Origin: a virus | IMG/VR virus record: IMGVR_UViG_3300030202_003282 | Span: 1-64,000 of that record | Length of the DNA stretch: 64,000 nt | Direction: 5' to 3' (one strand) | Shown: one piece after another, positions 28,137 through 38,600 of the stretch | How the letters are laid out: each line of letters starts with the position of its first letter | Position numbering within the stretch: the stretch's first letter is position 1 | Position numbers and translations under genes: made by a program | Notes under the pieces: generated by a model | The model's database searches: none | What the model saw: only the letters and a program-made list of their open reading frames with translations | What the model was told of the DNA's origin: nothing

Positions 28137-28164
28137 GGCAATCTGCATAAATATTTGTATATTA
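28137..28164 (+). promoter_or_regulatory. Extended promoter-like element before the giant cargo genes
   Basis: GGCAATC (28137-28143) and TTTGTATATTA (28154-28164) repeat the arrangement at 10821-10847. The ATG follows 10 bases later, so a transcript from here would have a very short leader. Confidence 0.5.
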
Positions 28165-28174
28165 ATATAGTATA

Positions 28175-31100
28175 ATGGATACAATGGAAACTAAAAAATA
28201 TCAACAGGGAGGAGAAGCAAATATGCCTTCTTCAACAGAATTGCAACAAGAAATTTCAAAGCAATTAAAAGAAGGTGTTAAACCTATTGAAATAATTGCT
28301 GCATTATTACAAGCTCAAATTCCAGAACAAGAAATAGTAATTGCTTTTGAACGTTTAGGAATACCTGAAAATCAGACAGTTAATATGATTGGTGAAGTTT
28401 CTGCTCAATCAGAAAGCCAACCATCTCCAGAAGAAATGTCTATGATGGAGCAACAACAAATGCCCATTGATCCAAATAGCATGCCTGAAGGAATGATGCC
28501 TCCACAAGCACCAATGGCAGAACAAGAAGCACCAGCAACTCCAGAACAAATAGCTCAATTAGAACAACAATTACCTCAAGCACAATTTGGTGTTGAAAAT
28601 TTTAACATCCCTGGAGTAAATACAACTGGCAATGAATGGATGGGTCAAGGTCATCATTTTAGTAGACCAAAAAATCAATCTAATAATTTTGGTTATGCAG
28701 GGCGTGTAGATTCAGAAGGAAATCCAAGAGAACTTTTAAGTCAAGATATTATTGATAGATTTCAATCTAATAGACAAGAAACTGATCCATATGTAGTTCC
28801 TGAATATGAAACAATTAGAGAACTTCCAGAATTTGGCATAAAAGATAAACTTAAAAATTTTATAGGTAATTTATCTAATAAAAGATCTAATAAAAAAAAT
28901 AAAAATTATGCTCCTCCTATGTTTAGAAGCTATGCTGCTTATGGTGGAGATACTGAATTTATACCTAAAGCACAAAACGGAAATTTTATTCCTCCGCATC
29001 AAAGAGGTATTGGACAAGGTGGTGGTTCATTGTATTTACCAGATTATGGTACAGATCAACAAACTGAAAGTGACATTTTAAATTTACCTAAAATGCCAAG
29101 ACCATTGTATAATAATGTAATGATGCATCAAAATCCATTGGCTAATCTTGTTACATCTATAGCTGATTTTGGACAAACCATGTTTAGCAAAGAAGATAAT
29201 GACGGTGATGGTCATTCTGACGGCATTTTTAGAAGAGATACAAAAGAACAAAAAAGTGCTCCAGGTTATAGAACACGAAAACAAGAATGGAGAGATAATA
29301 AAGGAGCTTACCAAAAACATAGAATAAATGCAGGATTAAATGCAGATGGAACTCCAAGAAGTGAAGCTGACTTTAAAGAGAATTATGTATTTGATCAAAC
29401 AAATAGAGAGGTTCTTAGTAAAGACCAAATGAAACAAAGATTTATTGATAATTCAAGTGTATCTTTTGATGAGAAAAAAGGTAGATATAAGCTATATGCT
29501 GCTGACAACAAAAAAGATCATAGAAGAAATATTAGAAAGCAAGATGCAACAGATTTTCAAGAGTTTAGTCAAAGAATAAAAGATAATCCTGATCAAGCAA
29601 ATATGCTTTATGATTATTATGGTCAAACAGAAAAACAAACTGGAATACCAAAAGGAACAACATTTGGTGTAGATGAAGATGGATATGGTACATCTTATGC
29701 ACCAAATACAGTTAATCCAGATTTTTATGAAACAGCAATGTATGAAAATCTCCTTAAAAAATCACATGGAGGTGAAAATCTTATGGATCATGATTCTATG
29801 CAAAAAGATTTACAAAAAGCAGGTCCTGAATTTTTACAAGCGTTTATGCAAGTTGTTGATCAAGGTATGCCTATGCAACCACAAGTAATGTCTGAGAATC
29901 AAGGTATGCCATCATACCAATACAGAGGTGAAATAAATCTTAATTTACCAAAACTTACTAATGCAGAAAAAATAGGATTGGGAACAGGAGCATTATTAGG
30001 ATTTGGTTCAAGCTTTATAAATCCTAAGTCTAGTATAAGCAAAAATGCTAATGTTAAAAATACTGCACAACAAATGTGTACAGATAATACATGTCCTGCT
30101 GGTTCAAATGATTGGAAAGATTATACTAACCGTGCAAATATGCAATTAGGATATGGAGAAGATCCAAATAGACCTGGTTATTTTAGCACAGATGAATATG
30201 CTACAGGAAATGTAGGAAAGGCTGCTTTAAACACCTTTGGTAGAACTGCATTAGGTGCAGGAACGGGATGGTTAGCAGGATATGGTAGTCAATGGTTAGG
30301 AAATAAAATAGCTCCAAGAGTATTTGGAAAACCGGGACCACTTTTTAGACAAGATGGTGGAGGATTACCTTCATTTCAATCTCAGGGTGAAGTTTTAGAT
30401 GAGTTGGAAATAGTAGCAGAAGGAGAACCTAGAATACAACCAAGACCGCAAAAACTAGTTGAAATTAACTCACCATTTCCCGAACTTAGATTGCCTGACT
30501 CAGATCAATCTATATTTAACCCAAATAACCCTAGTAGTATTTTTTATAATCCTGCAAGTGAAGAAGAAATAGAAGAAACAGCAACTGAAAATTCAATGAT
30601 TGGACCAACAAATAATAATGTTGGACCTATTAATAATAGCAATTTAACAAATGATTCAACTCAACTTACTGCTAATATTTTAGATAATCAATCTAATCCA
30701 AACACTAATTTTAATCAAGTTGCTAATATGGGCAATAAACAAAATAGTAGAAATAATGTATTGAGTATGCCTCCACTTGAAGATGATGATTTACCTATAA
30801 GCACAATTGATTATGATGGAGATGGCGTAAATGATTTATACCCAAAAGCTCCAATAGCAAATGACCCTCCTGGAGATGATCCAGAAGAAGATTTATCTGT
30901 AGATCCATTTGTAGAAAAATCAACTTATGGTGATAGTCCTGGACAAAAAGTAAGAAATTGGACAAACCGTCAACTTGATAGACCCGGTGTACAAAAGTTT
31001 GGTAAATTTTCTGAAGGTGTTGTTAATGTTGCAGATGCAGGTACAGATTTTATAAGATATGGTAAATTTCTTAATGAAAAGAATGATAAAATGCGTACAC

Positions 31101-31321
31101 AAGCTGATAAAACATATGGAATGGTTGCAGCTTCAGATAGAGGAGATCAAGATGAAAACACTGGATATTTTATTGATAATAAAGTAGTTCAAATGGGTGG
31201 AGATCCATTTAATAATTTACAACAAATGCTACCCCCTACCCCAACCACAGGAGAAGCAGATGTAAATTATAATACATTATTAAAACTAATAGCAGCAGGT
31301 GCTGACATTGAAATTTTATAG
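28175..31321 (+). CDS. Large virion/cargo protein with recurrent PxxQxxG sites (1048 aa)
   Basis: Not recognised as a named family. It starts with KKYQQGGEAN, then a helical segment and an M/P/Q-rich low-complexity stretch (about 85-130) ending at LPQAQFGVEN. Further sites are YGGDTEFIPKAQNGN (near 256-269), MPSYQYRGEI (near 577) and LPSFQSQGEV (near 730). Two acidic loops resemble thrombospondin-type-3 calcium loops: DNDGDGHSD (29195-29221) and DYDGDGVND (30809-30835). A Gly/Ala-rich hydrophobic segment (GLGTGALLGFGSSF) and GRTALGAGTGWLAGYGSQWL suggest membrane contact. By position and composition it is an internal virion protein ejected with the genome. The gene ends with TAG, two bases before the next ATG. 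Confidence 0.55.
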   Translation: MDTMETKKYQQGGEANMPSSTELQQEISKQLKEGVKPIEIIAALLQAQIPEQEIVIAFERLGIPENQTVNMIGEVSAQSESQPSPEEMSMMEQQQMPIDPNSMPEGMMPPQAPMAEQEAPATPEQIAQLEQQLPQAQFGVENFNIPGVNTTGNEWMGQGHHFSRPKNQSNNFGYAGRVDSEGNPRELLSQDIIDRFQSNRQETDPYVVPEYETIRELPEFGIKDKLKNFIGNLSNKRSNKKNKNYAPPMFRSYAAYGGDTEFIPKAQNGNFIPPHQRGIGQGGGSLYLPDYGTDQQTESDILNLPKMPRPLYNNVMMHQNPLANLVTSIADFGQTMFSKEDNDGDGHSDGIFRRDTKEQKSAPGYRTRKQEWRDNKGAYQKHRINAGLNADGTPRSEADFKENYVFDQTNREVLSKDQMKQRFIDNSSVSFDEKKGRYKLYAADNKKDHRRNIRKQDATDFQEFSQRIKDNPDQANMLYDYYGQTEKQTGIPKGTTFGVDEDGYGTSYAPNTVNPDFYETAMYENLLKKSHGGENLMDHDSMQKDLQKAGPEFLQAFMQVVDQGMPMQPQVMSENQGMPSYQYRGEINLNLPKLTNAEKIGLGTGALLGFGSSFINPKSSISKNANVKNTAQQMCTDNTCPAGSNDWKDYTNRANMQLGYGEDPNRPGYFSTDEYATGNVGKAALNTFGRTALGAGTGWLAGYGSQWLGNKIAPRVFGKPGPLFRQDGGGLPSFQSQGEVLDELEIVAEGEPRIQPRPQKLVEINSPFPELRLPDSDQSIFNPNNPSSIFYNPASEEEIEETATENSMIGPTNNNVGPINNSNLTNDSTQLTANILDNQSNPNTNFNQVANMGNKQNSRNNVLSMPPLEDDDLPISTIDYDGDGVNDLYPKAPIANDPPGDDPEEDLSVDPFVEKSTYGDSPGQKVRNWTNRQLDRPGVQKFGKFSEGVVNVADAGTDFIRYGKFLNEKNDKMRTQADKTYGMVAASDRGDQDENTGYFIDNKVVQMGGDPFNNLQQMLPPTPTTGEADVNYNTLLKLIAAGADIEIL

Positions 31322-31323
31322 AT

Positions 31324-34300
31324 ATGGCAAAAATTAAAATAAATAACTTACCTGAAGGTTTTATATTAGAAAACGGTAAAGTAGTAGAACAAAAAAAAGA
31401 CGGTGGAAGTTTAACTACTGGAGATCAATTTGATTGGGGTCTTGTTACAGTTCCTACTAATGCTGCGTATGGTGTAGAAATGAATGATTCTGATTCAACT
31501 GATGTAAGATATAGTTTATCATCTGTTCCTAAAGATGAAGCTAATATAGAAGCTGAAGGTGGTGAAACTGTTTTAACTGATTTGAATAATGATGGTATGT
31601 TTGGTCTATATGATATTGTAGGACCTAGACATGGTAGTGGTGGAGTACCAATGTTTTTACCAGAACAATCTTTTGTATTTTCAGATACAAGTAAGATGAA
31701 ATTTAATAAATCAGAAATGTCTGAGTTTGGTATTGACTCTAAAAAGAAACAAACGCCTGCAAAAATATCTAAGAAATTTGAATTAAATAAATATTATAAA
31801 GATGTTGTAGATCCTTATACAGATAGTATTGGCTTACGTAGTGCAGAATTAATGTTAGATAAAAATAAAAGAAGCTTATCTAAACTTGCATTTGGACAAG
31901 AAGCTAAAAAAGATTGGGAAGATGGAGTTCCTTTAGCTGCTCATCCTTATATAGTAGAGCAGGGAATGGATCCTATAGAATTTACTGCTAAAGTAGAAGA
32001 GTTGAGTATGCAACAAGCTCAAAATAGAGTATTACAACAATTACCTCCAGAACAAAGAGAACAAGTTGCAATGATTGAACAAATGTTGCAACAACAAGCA
32101 ATGCAACAACAAGCTGCAACTAATCAAGATCCTTCACAACAACCTGAACAAATGGGAATGCCACCTATGGAAGGAATGCAGGAAATGGCTCCTATGCCAC
32201 AAGAAGAAATGCCTCCGCAGCAAATGATGCCACCTATGGATCAAGGAGCTATGCCTCCTCCAATGCCAATGGCTCAATATGGATATGAACTACCTGAATT
32301 TCAACTTAGGGGGGAAATGGCTGGTCCTTTAGCTACTGAACAACCTATACCTTCAGCAGAAGGAATTGATTTAATAGATAATATACAACCATATATTGAT
32401 GGGGCAGCATCAATGGGATTAACTGCAATAGTAGTAGATGCAAGAGGTCAACAAATAGATCCAAACAATGCAGGAGATGGAATGTATGAAATTAAATTTG
32501 TAGATCAATATGGAAATGCTCAACAGTTTGGAAATCAACCGCCTATGTTATTTGGAATCCAACAAGGACAAATGATGATGAGTGATCCTTCTTTAAGACA
32601 AGCTACTTCTAATGATATAGCTGGTATGATACAAAGTAATGTATTTAGTCAAGAAGATTTAGCGGATATACAAAATACAATGGAAATTCAAGATAGCGTA
32701 GATCCAATGGAACAACCTATTATTGAAAATTTAGATCCAGTTGCTCAAACTGAAGGTGCTCCATTAATGTCAGCAATTAATCCAGTTTCAGGTGAAGAAA
32801 TGCAATTATCACAAAATTTAATGAATCTTGCAGATACGGATGTAAATGTAGATCCATTAACTGCTCAAATTTTAGATCAAACTGATATTACTACTGAAGA
32901 AACAATAGAGACAGTTGAAGAACCAGAATCAGATGCATATTCTAATTCTGCAGTATCAGATGTACAAAGAACAAATCTTAATAATGCTGTTAAGTTGGAT
33001 AACTTTGCAGAGGTACAAAAAGTATTAGAAGCAAATATAGGAAAAGTAGGAGATGATGGTAAAGCTGCAGGAACACCACAAGCTGCAGGAACATTTGCAT
33101 TATTTGATGGAGAAGGTGAGTTAGAAGGTCAAGAACCTATGAGAAGTGGTTATCCAAAAGTGGGAGTACAATCTTTATTTCCTGAATTAAAAACCAATCC
33201 AAATTTAATGGGTACTGCTAATGGGGAATTAATGAGAATGTTTAATGTAAACAGTCGTTTTGATCCTAGAGTAGCTGCTGGTATTGCACAAGGTTTAATA
33301 CCTTCTGAAGATAGAAAAAAATATTGGTTAGATAAAACTGATCCAGATTATTTAGATATTAATGATGTAAAAGGAATTAATCTAGCTGAAATTGATCCAG
33401 GTAGATTATTAGAAGAAGTTACTGATATTTATAAAGGTACGTACAGTGATGCATATCCAATTGATTCAGCTACTGGTATGTCAACAAACTATCCTGTATG
33501 GCAAGAAAGAATTAAATTTTTATCAGAAAGACATGGGTTAGATTATCCTGAAGGATTTACAGAAAAAGGGGATTTTAGAACGCAAACTATAAGAGAAGTA
33601 GATGATCAAGGAAATGTTACATTTAGTTCAACTAAACCAAAAAATACATCAGATAAAGTCTTTACATATGATAAAGGATCTGTTAGTAAATATGACGCAT
33701 ATGATCCTGATGAATATAATGGTGCACAAATTATTACTAATTTAGATAATCAAGAATTAATTGAAGAAGAAAACATTGAAAGTGCAGATGATGTTATTTC
33801 TAAAATAGAAGAGACAACTGAAGAGCTTAAAGAAGAAACAGATCCTGAAGTTAAACAAAAATTATGGGAAGAGCTTAATAATTATAAAAAGCTTGAAAAA
33901 GTATTTGCTAGTGAAAATAAACAATGGACTAACTATTTAGATAAAGCATATGCCGGATATAAATATATAATAGGTAGTGAAGACTTAAATCCAAAAAGTG
34001 CTGAACTAACAAATCCTGAAGATTTTCAAAAAAATGTATTGATGGGTAATGCCATTAATTTATCATTAAAAGATTTAAAAAATCAAGATAGTGATTTAGG
34101 AAGAAAAGTTAAAGCTGCTTTAGAAAATCCATCTGATGCTAAGTATTGGCAAAATCTTCTTGAAGATCCTGATATTCAAAAATATTTAGAAGAAGAAACC
34201 GGTGTAAATGGAGCAGAAGCACTAGCTTGGGCAAGCAATAAAGACAATGTAATGCAATTCCAAGCAGGAATGCAGGGATTCAGAAAAGCTGATGCTGAAG

Positions 34301-35604
34301 ATGAAACTGGAATGGAATTTTTAGGCAGTGAGTTTGCTGGTACCCAAGGAGGCAATGAAAAAGTTTATGATTCAGATTCATATCATCCATCTAAAATAGA
34401 TGGTATTGTAGGAGATCATACAGCAACTAGCGTATTGTTGGCTAATCAATTACCTGAAGAACCAGAACCAGAAATAGAAATAGAGCCGTGTGGAGCATGT
34501 CCTGATGGAACTGTTCCTGAAAGATTGGATGATGGTACTTGCCCTTGTGAAGAACCAACACCAGAAAAGAAAAAGAAAAAAGGATGTCCATGTAGTGATG
34601 GATCAGTATCTTATTTATGTTGTGCAAAAGCACCGGAAGCAAGATGGGAACCTTGGTTACAAGATGAAATACTTCTCAATACAAATCCTAGAAGGGATAT
34701 GTTTATGCCTTGGCAACCTGATCCTGAAAGAATAGATTTAGATTATGTTTTAGATGATCCAACAACACAAATTGCAGCAAACAATGCAGCAAAAGCTATA
34801 AGTGATCAAGCAGCAGGAGCATTTGGTGGCCGTCAAGGATTGGCAGCATTTACTGGTAAATCAGCTGGAGAAGCAATGGATGGTAATGCTAAAGCTTTAC
34901 AAAGGGTACAAACAAATAATGTAAATATTAAAAATAAATATTTTAGAGATCAAGCTCAATTAGATGCAGGTATTAATTTAGAGAGAAGAAACAGAAATGT
35001 AAAATATGTTGATGATGTTAACAGAACTCTTCAAAATTATCAGAATGAAAGAAATGCAGATGATTGGAACTATGCTCAAAAATTAGCTAACTATTACACA
35101 AATGCTGGTAAAACACAAGCAAGAAATAGTCAAGAACCTTATTTTCACATGATGCCTGGAGAAGGTGGTACAGTTAGGCAAGTAGGATACCGTAGTATGA
35201 CTGGAGATAAACCTACATCTGATAAAGGTGCATGGCAAGAAAATTATAAAACTGCTTATGCAGATTTACAACAAATAGCTGGACCTGATGGTAAAGTAAC
35301 TAATAAAATGATTACTGATTACATGAGAGGAGCACCTGCACCAACTAAAGCAAATACAAATAATCAAGGTTATCCAGGTAATAATAATTATTATAATTAT
35401 AATACTCATCCTAATATGATGTATAGTGGATATGGACCTACAGGATTTAATCAAGGATATCCAGGAGGGATGCCTGGTGGAAATATTAGAGGGCAAAGAC
35501 AACCAATATATAATAATGCAGGTCAAATAGTTGGTTATGCAAAAAAAGGAAAAGAGTTAAAAAAGTGGGCTAGACCTTTTTATACAGGAAAAATGGGAGT
35601 ATAA
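31324..35604 (+). CDS. Giant virion/cargo protein (1426 aa)
   Basis: The N-terminal domain (about 1-200) contains KKDGGSLTTGDQFDWG and an EF-hand-like loop, DLNNDGMFGLYD (31579-31614), followed by GPRHGSGGVPMFLPEQSFVF, which looks like a conserved fold of this protein class. Residues about 220-320 are Gln/Met/Pro-rich and end at LPEFQLRGEM. A cysteine cluster follows at about 1055-1105 (CGACPDG, CPCEEP, GCPCSDG, LCC). The C-terminal third is a long polar helix (INLERRNRNVKYVDDVNRTL) like internal virion proteins of crAss-like phages. The Asn/Tyr/Gly-rich end is probably disordered. The function is inferred from neighbours only. Confidence 0.55.
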   Translation: MAKIKINNLPEGFILENGKVVEQKKDGGSLTTGDQFDWGLVTVPTNAAYGVEMNDSDSTDVRYSLSSVPKDEANIEAEGGETVLTDLNNDGMFGLYDIVGPRHGSGGVPMFLPEQSFVFSDTSKMKFNKSEMSEFGIDSKKKQTPAKISKKFELNKYYKDVVDPYTDSIGLRSAELMLDKNKRSLSKLAFGQEAKKDWEDGVPLAAHPYIVEQGMDPIEFTAKVEELSMQQAQNRVLQQLPPEQREQVAMIEQMLQQQAMQQQAATNQDPSQQPEQMGMPPMEGMQEMAPMPQEEMPPQQMMPPMDQGAMPPPMPMAQYGYELPEFQLRGEMAGPLATEQPIPSAEGIDLIDNIQPYIDGAASMGLTAIVVDARGQQIDPNNAGDGMYEIKFVDQYGNAQQFGNQPPMLFGIQQGQMMMSDPSLRQATSNDIAGMIQSNVFSQEDLADIQNTMEIQDSVDPMEQPIIENLDPVAQTEGAPLMSAINPVSGEEMQLSQNLMNLADTDVNVDPLTAQILDQTDITTEETIETVEEPESDAYSNSAVSDVQRTNLNNAVKLDNFAEVQKVLEANIGKVGDDGKAAGTPQAAGTFALFDGEGELEGQEPMRSGYPKVGVQSLFPELKTNPNLMGTANGELMRMFNVNSRFDPRVAAGIAQGLIPSEDRKKYWLDKTDPDYLDINDVKGINLAEIDPGRLLEEVTDIYKGTYSDAYPIDSATGMSTNYPVWQERIKFLSERHGLDYPEGFTEKGDFRTQTIREVDDQGNVTFSSTKPKNTSDKVFTYDKGSVSKYDAYDPDEYNGAQIITNLDNQELIEEENIESADDVISKIEETTEELKEETDPEVKQKLWEELNNYKKLEKVFASENKQWTNYLDKAYAGYKYIIGSEDLNPKSAELTNPEDFQKNVLMGNAINLSLKDLKNQDSDLGRKVKAALENPSDAKYWQNLLEDPDIQKYLEEETGVNGAEALAWASNKDNVMQFQAGMQGFRKADAEDETGMEFLGSEFAGTQGGNEKVYDSDSYHPSKIDGIVGDHTATSVLLANQLPEEPEPEIEIEPCGACPDGTVPERLDDGTCPCEEPTPEKKKKKGCPCSDGSVSYLCCAKAPEARWEPWLQDEILLNTNPRRDMFMPWQPDPERIDLDYVLDDPTTQIAANNAAKAISDQAAGAFGGRQGLAAFTGKSAGEAMDGNAKALQRVQTNNVNIKNKYFRDQAQLDAGINLERRNRNVKYVDDVNRTLQNYQNERNADDWNYAQKLANYYTNAGKTQARNSQEPYFHMMPGEGGTVRQVGYRSMTGDKPTSDKGAWQENYKTAYADLQQIAGPDGKVTNKMITDYMRGAPAPTKANTNNQGYPGNNNYYNYNTHPNMMYSGYGPTGFNQGYPGGMPGGNIRGQRQPIYNNAGQIVGYAKKGKELKKWARPFYTGKMGV

Positions 35605-35666
35605 TAAACTTTAAAAGTGTGAAAAGAAAAGCAAGCAAACTTAAAAAATTTTAGTAATTTAGTATT

Positions 35667-38600
35667 ATGGCAACTTATATACCAGGAACGCAAACATTTA
35701 TGCCTACGTTTCAACCGTTTACACCAGATTATAAATTTTTATCTGATGTAATCAATACGAAAACAAATAGGTATGAAACTAATTATAAAGCAATTAATGA
35801 TACCTATGGTAGATTAATTCATTCTGATTTATCTAGATTAGATACTCAAGAACAAAGAGATCAGTATGTTAATGAATTAGCACCTAGATTAGAACAAATT
35901 GCAAGTACAGATTTATCATTAGTTCAAAATGCAGATCAAGCTAATGCATTATTTAAACCTTTTTATGAAGATAAATTAATTGTTGGAGATTTAGTTAGAA
36001 CTGCAGCTCTTAGAAGAGAAACTGCAAAAGCTGAAAGATATCATTATTCTGATAATCCAGAAGAAAGAGATTTATATGGTAATGGACAAGGTGTTAAAAG
36101 AATGAATTATGAAATGCAAGATTTTATAAATGCATCTCCTGAAGAAGCATTAAATATGCCTATTCCTAAATTTGTTCCTAATGCAGATGTTCATACAATG
36201 TCTATGGATTTATTAAAAAATGCTTGGGGTGAAGGAAAAGGAATGACATTAACACAAGATTTTTTACAAAACGGTTGGAAAATTAAAAAAACAAATGGTG
36301 ATTTATTAACTAATAGAGTAGTAGGGTATGCACCTACTGGACAAAAAGATAAAAATGGCCAAGAAATATTACAACCTATTACAGAGAATATAGCCGCTGC
36401 ATTTGTTCAAAAAGAATTATTAAATGATCCAAGGGTATTGGATTCTGAATGGACTAAAGCTTATGTAAGTTCAAGAGAAGCAGCTGATAGAGGAGTTATA
36501 ATTAATGGACAAACTGTATATGGGGATGAAGCCAAAAGAGCATGGGCACTTGAAAGAATTAATTTTGCAAAAGCAGCAAATAGTAAAAGAGTTGCTATGG
36601 CAAAAAATCATCAACAAAAAACTGTTCAAAGTGGAAAAGATTGGCAAAGCTATAAAGATGAGTATGGTATAGTTAAAGAATCACCGGCAGAAGTAGAATT
36701 TTTGAAAACAATTATGGCACTAGAAGCTTCTAATCAAGAAGTAGAAGTAGCTGAAGAAGTGGCCAATGTATCAGAAAATGTAAATACTGAAAATGCAGAT
36801 TTGAAAGGTTTATTAAATGAAGCATATGGAATAGTAATTTCAAGCAATTTAATGGGAGAAATCAGTGATGCTTCAATATTATATGCTGCTTCCACATCTC
36901 AAATGGAAATGGAAATAGATCAAAAATGGAAAATGTATAAGGAACAAGAATTTGATCTTCAAAAAATAAGCATAAACTATCAAAATGATATAAGAAAAAT
37001 TAGAGAAAAAGGTATAGTTGATGATGCTGTAAATAAAGCAAAATTTGAAAGAGAGCAAAATGTAAAACTAGAAGAAAATGCTAAGTTAGATGCTCTTGAA
37101 GCACTGATAAATGGAACAAGTTATGACGGTGACAACAACTATAGATATGAAAGAAATGAAGATGGTGAACCTGATCCAAATACAAATATAGTAACGGATG
37201 ATGAAAGATCTACATGGAATACATATTTTGGTTCTAATGGTGTTATACCTACAGAAAAATTTAACGCTATTAAAGCATTTATGCAAGAAAAAGCGGTAAT
37301 ATCTGGTGGTGATCAAGCAACATTTGCATGGTCAAATAAAAAAATGTCATGGGATGATGCACAAAAATATTTACTGAATACTGAAAAGGGCCGTGCTGAA
37401 TTAAACCAATTATTTAATTGGACAAATAAAGAACAAAGCCTTGTTGGTAAAAAAGAAGGTGTAATGATTAATCTAAATGATAAAGATCAAGTAGCATATG
37501 GTTATTCACCTAAAATGGCACAAAATCAAAATTTTCCTGCTATAAGAAATATGTTTAAAAAAGCAGAAGGACATGAACAGATGTTTGCTGATGGTAGTTG
37601 GAAAAAAATGAAGAATGATTATGGTAATCTAGTAGCAAATGCTGGTGTTGAAATAAATGGTAAACCAAGTTTAATTACAACTTATGATAAGTCTGGATTA
37701 CCATCTCCTTATATAAGTCCATTTGAACAAGTTTTACTTAATGCGGTTTACGCACAAAAATCATCAGGATTAAAATATATAGATAAAGCTGGTGGTGAAC
37801 ATATATTAAATCAAAATTCAGCAAATTTAGCAAGTGATATTGCTAGAATTTATGGAATAAATGTTGGTCAATTAAAAAAAGATGATCAAGATGTGCCTTT
37901 AAATACTTGGGAGGCTATAGAATATAGTAAAAATTTAATCTCTGAAGATAGCTGGAATACATTAGTATCTCGCAGCCCTCTTACAAAAAGGTATGGATAT
38001 GCCACTACTAGTAAGGATACCCGTGAAGGAGAATATAGATGGCCTACAGATAGAGCAGGGGGAGAACCAGAAGATGTTTATGCTTCTTATAGAGCAGCTA
38101 TTAATAAGCCTTATATTTCAGCATTTGCTGGAGCAAAAAGTAAAGAAGGTACAGCATTAGAACAACCTATTTTTGATTTAGGACAATATATGCAAGGTAA
38201 TAGTGCAGATGATATGACAGCAGTAGGTGGAGCTAAATATCCAATACACACAGAGTATATTGATCCATTAAATTTAGGAGAGAGAGATATAACAATGATG
38301 AGTGAAATAATAAAAATATTAAATGGTCCTCAATCAACTTACGCTGTTGGTTTTGGCACACCTCAAACATTTGAATTTATTAAAACAGATGGTTCTGAAG
38401 AAGCTAAAAATACTGTAATAACTACAATAAACAATGTTATAAAAGATGCAAAAACTGGAACAAAAGCACAATCAAGAAACGCTTTTCAAATCAAATATTA
38501 TACTGGTTATGGGCAAGGTGATGCAGATGAATATGCAGCATATCAAGTTCAAGTAAGTAAAAAAGAAGCTTTAGCTTTACAAAAATATTTAACCGGTGAA

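Noticed and set aside
24656-28230. GG sites as bacteriocin-type double-glycine leaders
   Set aside because: Most lie deep inside very large proteins rather than at the end of a short N-terminal leader, and no peptidase-containing transporter is present.
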